Positions 43,021 through 51,044 of a stretch of 64,000 nucleotides of DNA are shown here, piece by piece (the first letter of the stretch is position 1; every line of letters starts with the position of its first letter). Location: the NCBI RefSeq assembly GCF_022836875.1, contig NZ_CP090376.1, forward strand, positions 1,860,001 through 1,924,000. Direction: 5' to 3'. The translations under genes were made by a program, and so were the position numbers. Source of the DNA: Flavobacterium enshiense. GTDB lineage: Bacteria > Bacteroidota > Bacteroidia > Flavobacteriales > Flavobacteriaceae. The notes beneath the pieces are model-generated. The model was given only the letters and a program-made list of their open reading frames with translations, searched no databases and was not told where the DNA came from.

Positions 43021-43052
43021 ATTGATTTTTAGCTTTTTAATTAAAAATCAAT
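43021..43052. repeat. Perfect 11-bp inverted repeat between HCDH/ECH and thiolase genes
   Basis: ATTGATTTTTA (43021-43031) and TAAAAATCAAT (43042-43052) separated by 10 nt. No T-run follows, so not a classical terminator; could be an operator or an mRNA-processing hairpin. Confidence 0.45.
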
Positions 43053-43081
43053 ACGAATAGTCCAAACTGTAATATACGTAA

Positions 43082-45472
43082 TTAATTGCGAAGTGGTTTT
43101 CCTTTGGTTAACATAAATTGGATTCTTTCCAATGTTTTTCTTTCGGTACAAAGTGATAAGAAAGCTTCCCGTTCTAAATCCAATAAATATTGTTCGGTTA
43201 CTAACGTCGGCTCTGATAAATCACCTCCAGCCATTACATAAGCTAGTTTATTTGCAATTTTCTGGTCGTGTTCAGAAATATACTGGCCCGCAACCATACT
43301 GTCCGTTCCCACTAAGAACATTCCCAATGCCTGTTTTCCTAGAACTTTAATGTCTTTGCGTTTTACAGGCTGTGTGTAACCAGCTTCTGCCATTAGTAAC
43401 GCATGTTTTTTTGCTTCTGCAATCTGACGGTCTTTGTTAACAACGACAATGTCTCTGCCTTTTTGAAGTACGCCTATATCAAAGCCTTCATAAGCAGATG
43501 TGGCCACTTTCGCCATACCAATCGAAAGGAAATATTCCTGTAATACATTTAATTCTACGTCGTTTTTGCGGAACGTATCCGAAGCACGAAGCGCCATTTC
43601 TTTAGACCCGCCACCACCAGGAATTACGCCAACGCCAAATTCCACTAAACCAATGTAGGTTTCGGCTGCCACTACGGCTTTATCGGCGTGCATAGTCAGT
43701 TCACAACCGCCACCTAACGTCATTCCGTGAGGCGCTGCAATTACCGGGATTGCAGAATAACGTAAACGCATCATGGTGTCCTGGAACATTTTGATGGCCA
43801 TGTTTAATTCGTCGTATTCCTGTTCAACCGCCATCATGAAAATCATGCCTATATTGGCTCCAACCGAGAAATTGGCTGCCTGATTTCCAATAACCAGACC
43901 CTGAAAATCTTTTTCGGCTAAATCGACGGCTTTGTTGATCCCTTGAATTACACCCCCACCAATAGTATTCATTTTCGACTGGAATTCTAAATTCAAAATA
44001 CCGTCTCCCAAATCCTGAATAACTGCTTCACTGTTGCTCCATACTTTTTTGCTTTCGCGGATATTGTTTAGAATAATAAAAGCATCTTGTCCCGGAACTT
44101 TTACCTGTGATTTTGAAGTAATATCATAATAATAAGTAGCACCTTCTTTAACAGTATAGAAAGATTTGTTGCCTGATGTAAGCATTTCGGTTACCCAAGC
44201 TGAGGGAGCCAATCCTTCCGCTTTCATTAGTTCGATTCCTTTTTCAACTCCGATGGCATCCCAGATTTCAAACGGACCGTTTTCCCAACCGAAACCGGCT
44301 TTCATGGCATCGTCAATTTTGTAGAAATCATCGGTGATTTCGGGAACACGGTTGGAAACATAAGCAAACATAGCAGTGAAGTTCTTTCTGTAGAAGTCAC
44401 CTGCTTTGTCGGTTCCTTTTACCAAAACTTTAAATCGATCAATAGGTTTGTCAATCGTTTTGGTCATTTCCAAAGTGGCAAAAGATGCTTTTTTAGCCGC
44501 TCTGTATTCTAAAGTATCTAAATCTAAGGAAAGTATGTCTTTATCAACTTTTTTGTAGAATCCTTGTCCTGTTTTGCTTCCGAACCAGTTGTTTTCCAAC
44601 ATTATTTTAATGAAATCAGGAAGTTTGAACAATTCGTGTGCTTCGTCGTTCGGGCAGTTTTCGTATAAACCATTGGCAACATGAACCAAAGTATCCAAAC
44701 CAACGACATCCACGGTTCTGAAAGTAGCTGATTTTGGTCGACCTATTACCGGTCCGGTTAGTTTATCCACTTCTTCAATGGTTAATCCCATGTCTTTTAC
44801 AAGATGAAACAAACTCATAATACCGAAGATTCCGATTCTGTTTCCGATGAATGCAGGCGTATCTTTTGCAACTACTGAGGTTTTTCCTAAGAACTTTTCA
44901 CCATATTCATTCAAGAAATCCAATACTTCTGTTGAAGTTTGAGGACCAGGAATGATCTCGAACAATTTTAAATAACGGGCAGGATTGAAAAAGTGTGTTC
45001 CGCAGAAATGTTTCTGGAAATCCTCGCTTCTTCCTTCGCTCATAAAATGAATCGGAATACCGGAAGTGTTGGAAGTAATCAGTGTTCCCGGTTTTCTGTA
45101 TTTTTCAATCTGTTCAAAAACAGATTTTTTGATGTCTAATCGTTCAACAACAACTTCGATGATCCAATCACAGTCTTTGATTTTTTCTAAATCGTCTGTA
45201 GTGTTTCCGGTTGTGATACGACTTGCAAATTTCTGATCGTAAATAGGAGAGGGCTTCGATTTAAGTGCATTAGCTAAATGATCATTTACAATTCGGTTGC
45301 GAACCGCTTTATTTTCCAAAGTCAGACCCTTCTTTTGTTCTATTTCGGTCAGTTCTCTCGGAACAATATCGAGAAGCAGCACTTCAACTCCGATATTGGC
45401 AAAGTGACAAGCAATTCCGGATCCCATAATTCCGGATCCTACCACCGCTACTTTTTTGATAAGTCGTTTCAT
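43082..45472 (-). CDS. fadB: 3-hydroxyacyl-CoA dehydrogenase / enoyl-CoA hydratase fusion
   Basis: A 796-residue bifunctional enzyme with hydroxyacyl-CoA dehydrogenase first and hydratase last, the reverse of E. coli FadB. The NAD fold opens KKVAVVGSGIMGSGIACHF; the catalytic region has HFFNPARYLKLFEIIPG and DTPAFIGNRIGIFG. The C-terminal crotonase part (residues about 530-760) shows the oxyanion loop APHGMTLGGGCELTMHADK and the Glu region LVEFGVGVIPGGGGSKEMAL. It performs the hydration and oxidation steps. ATG 45472 (MKRLIKKVAV) is chosen over 45613, whose added 47 residues fall in unconserved sequence. Confidence 0.93.
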   Translation of the reverse strand: MKRLIKKVAVVGSGIMGSGIACHFANIGVEVLLLDIVPRELTEIEQKKGLTLENKAVRNRIVNDHLANALKSKPSPIYDQKFASRITTGNTTDDLEKIKDCDWIIEVVVERLDIKKSVFEQIEKYRKPGTLITSNTSGIPIHFMSEGRSEDFQKHFCGTHFFNPARYLKLFEIIPGPQTSTEVLDFLNEYGEKFLGKTSVVAKDTPAFIGNRIGIFGIMSLFHLVKDMGLTIEEVDKLTGPVIGRPKSATFRTVDVVGLDTLVHVANGLYENCPNDEAHELFKLPDFIKIMLENNWFGSKTGQGFYKKVDKDILSLDLDTLEYRAAKKASFATLEMTKTIDKPIDRFKVLVKGTDKAGDFYRKNFTAMFAYVSNRVPEITDDFYKIDDAMKAGFGWENGPFEIWDAIGVEKGIELMKAEGLAPSAWVTEMLTSGNKSFYTVKEGATYYYDITSKSQVKVPGQDAFIILNNIRESKKVWSNSEAVIQDLGDGILNLEFQSKMNTIGGGVIQGINKAVDLAEKDFQGLVIGNQAANFSVGANIGMIFMMAVEQEYDELNMAIKMFQDTMMRLRYSAIPVIAAPHGMTLGGGCELTMHADKAVVAAETYIGLVEFGVGVIPGGGGSKEMALRASDTFRKNDVELNVLQEYFLSIGMAKVATSAYEGFDIGVLQKGRDIVVVNKDRQIAEAKKHALLMAEAGYTQPVKRKDIKVLGKQALGMFLVGTDSMVAGQYISEHDQKIANKLAYVMAGGDLSEPTLVTEQYLLDLEREAFLSLCTERKTLERIQFMLTKGKPLRN

Positions 45473-45572
45473 CTGTTTGAGTTTGTTGTTTATTGAAAGG
45501 GGCTCAAATCTTTGATTTTGGTCTAGGGGTAAAGCAAAGGTTGTATCCATTCGTTTTAGATTGTTAGTTTTT

Positions 45573-46022
45573 TTATTCTTTGTTTTCTGTATTGAATATG
45601 TTTTTATCAGCAATCAATTCATTTATAATTTCAGCCACTTCCATGAAACTGTTCAATTGTTCATCGGTAACATAATTTTTTACGGTTTCATTAAATTTTA
45701 TTACGGTGGATTTTGATAATTCTCTTTTTTCTTTTCCGAGTTTGGTGAGGTGGATTATGACGCCTCTTCCGTCGGTTGGGTTTTTCTTTCGTAATATTAA
45801 GCCCTTTTCTTCCATCGACTTTAACGTACGGGTCAGACTTGTTGCTTCCATTCCCATTCGGGTTCCTATTGCTGTTGAAGGCGTTCCTTTCTCCTTGTCG
45901 ATACTCAGCAGGGCAAATCCGGTAGCCATTGTAGCGCCGTATTTTGTAGCTTCTTCATTATACATTCTTGCTACTGCCTGCCAGGTGGCTCTTAGGATAT
46001 AATCAATTGTTTTGTCTTTCAT
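45573..46022 (-). CDS. MarR-family transcriptional regulator of the beta-oxidation cluster
   Basis: The 149-residue protein has a winged-helix DNA-binding region: GTPSTAIGTRMGMEATSLTR (recognition helix) then LKSMEEKGLILRKKNPTDGR (wing, with the DxR motif). N- and C-terminal helices provide the dimer interface. Placed just before the HCDH/ECH, thiolase and acyl-CoA dehydrogenase genes (100 bp gap) and next to the acyl-CoA ligase, it should sense an acyl-CoA or fatty acid and control the cluster; ligand unknown. Start at 46022 agrees with the promoter at 46040-46047. A perfect palindrome upstream is its likely operator. Confidence 0.9.
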   Translation of the reverse strand: MKDKTIDYILRATWQAVARMYNEEATKYGATMATGFALLSIDKEKGTPSTAIGTRMGMEATSLTRTLKSMEEKGLILRKKNPTDGRGVIIHLTKLGKEKRELSKSTVIKFNETVKNYVTDEQLNSFMEVAEIINELIADKNIFNTENKE

Positions 46023-46039
46023 ATTGCTGTTAAGGAATT

Positions 46040-46047
46040 CAAATATA
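46040..46047 (-). promoter_or_regulatory. -7 promoter element of marR
   Basis: Minus strand TATATTTG matches TAnnTTTG; start near 46033, 11 nt before the marR ATG at 46022. Confidence 0.6.
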
Positions 46048-46058
46048 TAAATAAATAC

Positions 46059-46070
46059 TATGCATGCATA
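46059..46070. promoter_or_regulatory. Candidate MarR operator: perfect 12-bp palindrome TATGCATGCATA
   Basis: TATGCATGCATA is a perfect palindrome lying 12 bp upstream of the marR -7 element, where the -33 contact would sit. Binding by the MarR dimer would block RNA polymerase and give autorepression. Inference from position and symmetry. Confidence 0.55.
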
Positions 46071-46104
46071 ATAAAAATGAATATTTTTTAATAAAATTAA
46101 AAAA

Positions 46105-46131
46105 AAACTCCTCAATTGAGAGGAGTCTGCT
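46105..46131 (-). terminator. Terminator between the acyl-CoA ligase gene and marR
   Basis: Stem ACTCCTC / GAGGAGT around CAATTGA on the minus strand, directly after the ligase stop and followed by a long T-run. It separates ligase and marR transcripts. Confidence 0.9.
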
Positions 46132-46136
46132 TATTT

Positions 46137-47915
46137 TTAAGCATTATTGTAGATTTTATCATAAAGATCTTGATATTTTTCTTTTATGATTTTTCTTTTT
46201 AATTTCATCGTTGGCGTTAAATGTCCGCCGTCAATTGACCAGATATCAGGAGTAAGTTCAAATCTTTTAACTTGTTCCCAACTTCCGAATTTTTTGTTCA
46301 ATCCTTCCACTTCTTCGTCGATACGCTGTTTTACATCCGGGTTGGATGAAATTTCAGCTGTGGTTGTTCCGATATTTATGCCTTTTAATTTAGCCCATTC
46401 TTTTATAAAATCAAAATTAGGCTGGATGAAAGCACCCGGCATTTTTTCGCCGTCTCCAACGACCATAATCTGTTCGATGAAGCGGGATTGTTTAAAGGTG
46501 TTTTCCAGCACTTGAGGTGCAACATATTTTCCTCCTGAGGTTTTGAACATTTCCTTTTTGCGATCGGTTATTTTTAAGAAGCCATCAGTGTCTACCTCGC
46601 CGATGTCTCCCGTGTGAAAATATCCTCCCCTAAGGGCTTCTTCAGTCTGGGACTCGTCTTTGTAATAGCCCATCATAATATTCGGACCTTTGCAAAGGAT
46701 TTCGCCGTCTTCAGCAATTTTAACTTCAACACCTTCTAATACACGTCCCACAGTTCCTATTTTAAATCCTCTGTTGTTTTGGTCGTTTACTGAAATTACA
46801 GGTGATGTTTCAGTCAATCCATAACCTTCCATGATTGGGATTCCCGCTGCAGCAAATACTCGGGTAAGTCTGGGCTGTAAAGCGGCACTTCCGGAAACCA
46901 TTAATTCCAATTGTCCTCCAAGTCCTTCTTTCCATTTGCTGAAAATAAGTTTACGGGCAATCTTCAGTTGAAATTCATACCACCAGCCGTTGGCTTCATA
47001 AGGTTCATATTTCAGGCCTAATTCAATAGCCCAAAAGAAAAGTTTCTTCTTGATTCCGGTTAAATCAGCTCCCTTCGCGTATATCTTATCGTACACTTTT
47101 TCCAAAAGTCGCGGAACCGCAGTCATTACATTTGGTTTTACTTCTTTCAGGTTATCGCTCATTTTTTCGATACTTTCCGCAAAGTAGATTGAAATACCAT
47201 AATATTGGTAGAGGTACAAAATCATTCTTTCGAAAATGTGACAAACTGGTAAAAAGCTCAATCCTCGGCAGTCACCTGCTCTTAATGGTACTCTTGGTGC
47301 GCTCATCAATACGTCGGATACTATATTGTTATGACTTAGCATGACGCCTTTAGGACGGCCTGTAGTTCCGGAAGTATATATCAAAGTGGCCAGATCATTT
47401 GTCGTAATGCTGTTTTTTCTATCTTCAACTTCGTTTTGGTTGCTTTCGTCTGTTCCTAATTGCAGTACTTCTTTCCAGCTTTTACAGCCGGGAATATCAT
47501 TATAAGAATAAATTTCCTTTAATGAAGGAACGTTCTGTTTAATTGAATCTATTTTGGCAAAAACCTCACTGTCTGATACGAAACAGAACTTTGATTCGGA
47601 ATGGTTTAGGATGTATTGGTAATCTTCGGCCGAAATAGTCGGATAAATAGGTACCGTTTGAGCGCCTGTTTGTAAAACGCCTATATCTGTAATATTCCAC
47701 TCGGTTCTGTTATTGGAAGATATAATGGCTATTTTGTCATTTTTCTGGACTCCCATACGAAGCAATCCACGTGAAATGGCATTGGCCTTGTCTATATATT
47801 CTTTTGTGGAAGTTTTGACCCATTCTCCGTTTAGTTTAGTAACCAAAGCATCGGACAAATTGTATTTTTCCAGCTGATAGTATGGGAAATCAAAAAGACG
47901 TGTTATTTGATTCAT
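46137..47915 (-). CDS. fadD: Long-chain fatty acid-CoA ligase (AMP-forming)
   Basis: Activates fatty acids for beta-oxidation. The 592-residue protein has the AMP-binding core: P-loop LIYTSGTTGRPKGVMLSHNN (about residue 180), the motif EGYGLTETSPVISVN, GYFHTGDIGEVDTDG and KTSGGKYVAPQVLE, ending with the C-terminal Lys domain (HLTPTMKLKRKIIKEKY). The long-chain FadD/FACL group is favoured by size and context. It has its own terminator and its own upstream region, next to the marR-led cluster. Confidence 0.93.
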   Translation of the reverse strand: MNQITRLFDFPYYQLEKYNLSDALVTKLNGEWVKTSTKEYIDKANAISRGLLRMGVQKNDKIAIISSNNRTEWNITDIGVLQTGAQTVPIYPTISAEDYQYILNHSESKFCFVSDSEVFAKIDSIKQNVPSLKEIYSYNDIPGCKSWKEVLQLGTDESNQNEVEDRKNSITTNDLATLIYTSGTTGRPKGVMLSHNNIVSDVLMSAPRVPLRAGDCRGLSFLPVCHIFERMILYLYQYYGISIYFAESIEKMSDNLKEVKPNVMTAVPRLLEKVYDKIYAKGADLTGIKKKLFFWAIELGLKYEPYEANGWWYEFQLKIARKLIFSKWKEGLGGQLELMVSGSAALQPRLTRVFAAAGIPIMEGYGLTETSPVISVNDQNNRGFKIGTVGRVLEGVEVKIAEDGEILCKGPNIMMGYYKDESQTEEALRGGYFHTGDIGEVDTDGFLKITDRKKEMFKTSGGKYVAPQVLENTFKQSRFIEQIMVVGDGEKMPGAFIQPNFDFIKEWAKLKGINIGTTTAEISSNPDVKQRIDEEVEGLNKKFGSWEQVKRFELTPDIWSIDGGHLTPTMKLKRKIIKEKYQDLYDKIYNNA

Positions 47916-48187
47916 TTTCTCAAATTTTATTACTGCAAAATAGGAAAAATTAAAGGTTATTGCAAAAAAAAAGAAAATTGCATCGATGTTTTTTGGTTTT
48001 GGATGTGTTTTTCTGAAAAATAATAAATAACTCGTTGATATCTATTGTTTTGGGTTTTAGGATGAATTCCTTTTTTGTTTTTAATTTCTCCAAGTTGCCC
48101 AGTTTTTCAGTGTTTTTTTAATGAAATGAATAGAGAGCTGGATTGAAGCGTAGTTTGGAAAAAGTAAAATAGTATGCTTTCATAGTA

Positions 48188-48203
48188 TTTTTTTTTTTTT
48201 TTT
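48188..48203 (+). repeat. Homopolymer T16
   Basis: Sixteen consecutive T's, about 80 bp upstream of the promoter of the LTA-synthase-like gene. Such tracts vary in length by slippage. Confidence 0.8.
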
Positions 48204-48282
48204 CGTTGGCACGGAATTTAATTGAAGAATTAAGAGTTTACTAATGTTTTCACAATGAAGGGGTTTTGTCCTCCGTATTTTG

Positions 48283-48290
48283 TACTTTTG
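48283..48290 (+). promoter_or_regulatory. -7 promoter element of the LTA-synthase-like operon
   Basis: TACTTTTG matches TAnnTTTG, start near 48297, 27 nt before ATG 48324. A TTTG at 48265 has only 14-bp spacing. Confidence 0.5.
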
Positions 48291-48323
48291 GGCGCTAAAA
48301 AAAATGATTTTCATTAGTTTAAT

Positions 48324-50246
48324 ATGAAAAATTTCTTCCGTATAAGCGAATATAAAGCGCTGTTGTATAGGTTGTTGCTGGTGTATTTCTTTTATTTCAT
48401 TGCCCGTACCTTATTTTTTGTTTACAATTGCAGTCTGCTGAAAGTAAATTCTGTGGGTGAATTTTTGAGGCTTGCTTATCACGGATTAACATTTGACACT
48501 ACCGCGATTCTTTATATCAACGGATTATTCATTCTTTTTTCGGTTTTACCGTTGTGGGTTAATACTAAGCAGGGTTATCAGAAATTCTTGTTCTATCTGT
48601 ATTTCGTTACTAATTTGATAACGTATGCAACGAATTTCATTGATTTGATTTACTACAAATTCATTTACGCCCGCACCACAATTGCCGTTTGGGATTCCCT
48701 GGAGCATGAAAAGGATAAAGGCGCAATGATGTTCCGTTTTCTGATAAGTTATTGGCACGTTTACTTGTTGTTTTTTCTTATAGCAGTACTTTGGATTTAC
48801 CTGTACAAGAAAGTCAGAGTCATTCATCAACAGGCTACACACAGTAAGGCAAAGTATTTTCCTTTTTCCGTAATCGGTTTATTGGTAGTTGCTTTTTTAA
48901 CGGTTGGTGGTATACGAGGTGATTTTAAAAAGAGTACGCGTCCTATAAATTTAATAGACGCTAATAGGTATGTAGGGCAACCGCAACATGCTGATATCGT
49001 TTTAAATACTCCGTTTGCTATAATAAGGACTATTGGCACGACAAGTTTTAAAAAAATAAATCTTGTAGATGAAAGTGTAGTTGAAGCGAATTTTCAGCCG
49101 ATTAAACACTACACAAGCAATCCGAAATCTACTCCGAATATCGTTTTAATTATAACGGAAAGTTTCGGTAGGGAATATTGGGGCTCTTTCAATAAGGATA
49201 TGAAAATCCCTGATTATGTTGGTTATACCCCGTTTTTGGATTCTTTAGCGCAGCACAGTATGATTTATAACAACGGTTTTGCTAACGGAAGCAAGTCAAT
49301 TCACGGGATGTCATCAATTATAGCAGGAGTTCCTTCATTCAGGGACGCATTTACATCCTCACCATATCCGAAACAGAAAATACAATCGTTGGTTTCCTGT
49401 CTGAAAGAGATGGGGTATGATACCTCTTTCTTTCATGGAGCGCCAAACGGTTCGATGGGCTTTCTCGGTTTCGGAAATATTCTGGGTTTTGACCATTATT
49501 ATGGTAAAACCGAATTTAATAACGATGCCGAATTTGACGGTGTTTGGGGAATTTGGGACGAGCCTTTCCTTCAGTTCATGAAACAGACGTTGGATAAAAA
49601 GCAAAAACCGTTTTTCAGCACGATATTTACGGTTTCTTCCCACGAACCTTATATTGTACCGGAAAAATACAAGAATACCTTTCCAAAAGGGCATTTGCCG
49701 ATGCACCAATGCGTTGGATATACCGATTATTCGTTTAAAAAATTCTTCGAAGAAGCTAAAAAGCAGCCTTGGTTTAAAAATACCATTTTCATTATCACAG
49801 CTGATCACGGTAACCAAACGTATTATGATGAATATGGGAAGGTTGTTAACAGAACGGCAACACCGATTCTTATTTACAAGCCTGACGGAAGTCTTAAAGG
49901 TGTCAATAAAGAATTAGCACAACAGATTGACATTTATCCGACCATTTTAGATATGGTGGGCTATGACAAACCGTTTAGGAGTTGGGGGAGAAGTTTGATC
50001 GGCGACAAAAAGATAAAGCCGTATACGATTAACTTTAACGGAAACCTGTATCAGTTTCAGCGTGGCAATTATATATGTACTTTCGATGGTAAGGAAATAG
50101 TAGGATATTATGATATAAATGATAAAGCCCTGGAGCGAAATTTAATTGCCAAACCCAACGAAGAAATGTTGGAAAACGCTGAAGCTTGTAAAGCAATTAT
50201 TCAGGATTATTTCGAAAGAATTATTGATCAGAAATTATATTATTAA
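48324..50246 (+). CDS. LTA synthase-like inner-membrane sulfatase-family phosphotransferase
   Basis: The 640-residue protein has about five N-terminal spans (for example LLLVYFFYFIARTLFFVYN, LYINGLFILFSVLPLWV, YWHVYLLFFLIAVLWIYLY), then an extracytoplasmic sulfatase domain (from about residue 265): metal motif NIVLIITESFGREYWG, nucleophile region NGSKSIHGMSS and ITADHGNQTYYDEYG with metal-binding Asp/His. LTA synthases move glycerol phosphate onto glycolipid; Gram-negative homologues may decorate lipids or glycans with phosphate groups. The nucleophile is likely Ser in SKSIHG, in place of the Thr typical of LtaS. Cotranscribed with a phosphatase 17 bp downstream. Confidence 0.87.
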   Translation: MKNFFRISEYKALLYRLLLVYFFYFIARTLFFVYNCSLLKVNSVGEFLRLAYHGLTFDTTAILYINGLFILFSVLPLWVNTKQGYQKFLFYLYFVTNLITYATNFIDLIYYKFIYARTTIAVWDSLEHEKDKGAMMFRFLISYWHVYLLFFLIAVLWIYLYKKVRVIHQQATHSKAKYFPFSVIGLLVVAFLTVGGIRGDFKKSTRPINLIDANRYVGQPQHADIVLNTPFAIIRTIGTTSFKKINLVDESVVEANFQPIKHYTSNPKSTPNIVLIITESFGREYWGSFNKDMKIPDYVGYTPFLDSLAQHSMIYNNGFANGSKSIHGMSSIIAGVPSFRDAFTSSPYPKQKIQSLVSCLKEMGYDTSFFHGAPNGSMGFLGFGNILGFDHYYGKTEFNNDAEFDGVWGIWDEPFLQFMKQTLDKKQKPFFSTIFTVSSHEPYIVPEKYKNTFPKGHLPMHQCVGYTDYSFKKFFEEAKKQPWFKNTIFIITADHGNQTYYDEYGKVVNRTATPILIYKPDGSLKGVNKELAQQIDIYPTILDMVGYDKPFRSWGRSLIGDKKIKPYTINFNGNLYQFQRGNYICTFDGKEIVGYYDINDKALERNLIAKPNEEMLENAEACKAIIQDYFERIIDQKLYY

Positions 50247-50262
50247 ATAACAGATAACAGAT

Positions 50263-50853
50263 ATGAAAAAGAAAATAGGGTTATTGGTCCTTTTAATTAT
50301 TGTAGCTGGAGTGGGTAAATATGTTTACGATATGAACATCAACCACAATTTCGAAACCATCACGGAAGGGAAAGTGTATAAAAGTGGTGTGATCCCTCCG
50401 GATGAAATAGAGGATTATGTGAAGAAGTACCATATTAAAAGCATTGTGGATTTACGTTTTCCGGGTACGGGCGATGATGTAAATAATCCTGAAATTCCTG
50501 CTGAATTGATTGCGGAAAGAGAAGCTATAGCTAAAATCCCTGGAGTGAATTATTTTAACAACGGTTCCGATCAGGTTCCACAACAAAATAATCTGGACAC
50601 GTTTTTTAAAATTATGGATAATCCGAAAAATTACCCGGTACTGATTCACTGTTATCATGGTGTTGGACGTGCGGAGATGTACTCGGCATTGTATCGCATT
50701 GAATATGAAGGAATGGATAGGGATGAAGCAAGAACTTCTACTCGTTTCCTAACCAAATGGAGTTCATTCGATCTAGGGAAACCTAAAGGTGATTATTTAC
50801 ATAATTATAAGTCGAGAAACGAAATTCGGAAAGATTTTGTTTCGGAGAAATAA
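50263..50853 (+). CDS. Membrane-anchored dual-specificity phosphatase-like protein
   Basis: The 196-residue protein has one N-terminal span (KIGLLVLLIIVAGVGKYVYD) and a phosphatase domain: strand KSIVDLRFPGTGDD, general acid region, and P-loop VLIHCYHGVGRAEMYSALYR matching the HCxxGxxR signature. The fold is the DSP/PTP type that also includes lipid and sugar phosphatases. In operon behind an LTA synthase-like phosphotransferase, it could remove phosphate from lipid products or recycle carriers (inference). Stops at a strong terminator. Confidence 0.85.
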   Translation: MKKKIGLLVLLIIVAGVGKYVYDMNINHNFETITEGKVYKSGVIPPDEIEDYVKKYHIKSIVDLRFPGTGDDVNNPEIPAELIAEREAIAKIPGVNYFNNGSDQVPQQNNLDTFFKIMDNPKNYPVLIHCYHGVGRAEMYSALYRIEYEGMDRDEARTSTRFLTKWSSFDLGKPKGDYLHNYKSRNEIRKDFVSEK

Positions 50854-50857
50854 TATG

Positions 50858-50887
50858 AAAGCCCCCTTTGAAAGGGGCTTTTTTTTA
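50858..50887 (+). terminator. Terminator of the LTA-synthase-like/phosphatase operon
   Basis: AAAGCCCC / GGGGCTTT stem followed by TTTTTTT. Confidence 0.9.
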
Positions 50888-50997
50888 TGTCTGATATGAA
50901 ATGTCCGAATTCACAATACGAACAATATTTACCTATGTAAAGTGAGTATTTGTTATGGTGTATGCTGAAATGAAGTAAGATCTTGTAACAATAAAAA

Positions 50998-51023
50998 AAG
51001 CACCCTAAAATTAGAGTGCTTTC
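50998..51023 (-). terminator. Terminator of purL
   Basis: AAAGCACYCTAA-type stem (AAAGCACCCTAA / TTAGAGTGCTTT) with a run of T on the minus side, placed 22 bp after the purL stop. Confidence 0.85.
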
Positions 51024-51044
51024 ATTCAGAATTTATAGAAAATC

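Larger units (their letters stand above)
47916..48323. other. 408-bp intergenic region with a T16 homopolymer
   Basis: AT-rich gap between the ligase and LTA-synthase-like genes. Contents seen: a run of 16 T at 48188-48203 and the -7 box at 48283-48290. No RNA gene or convincing small frame. Confidence 0.5.

Noticed and set aside
48188..48203. T16 as an intrinsic terminator
   Set aside because: No stable hairpin precedes it on either strand.
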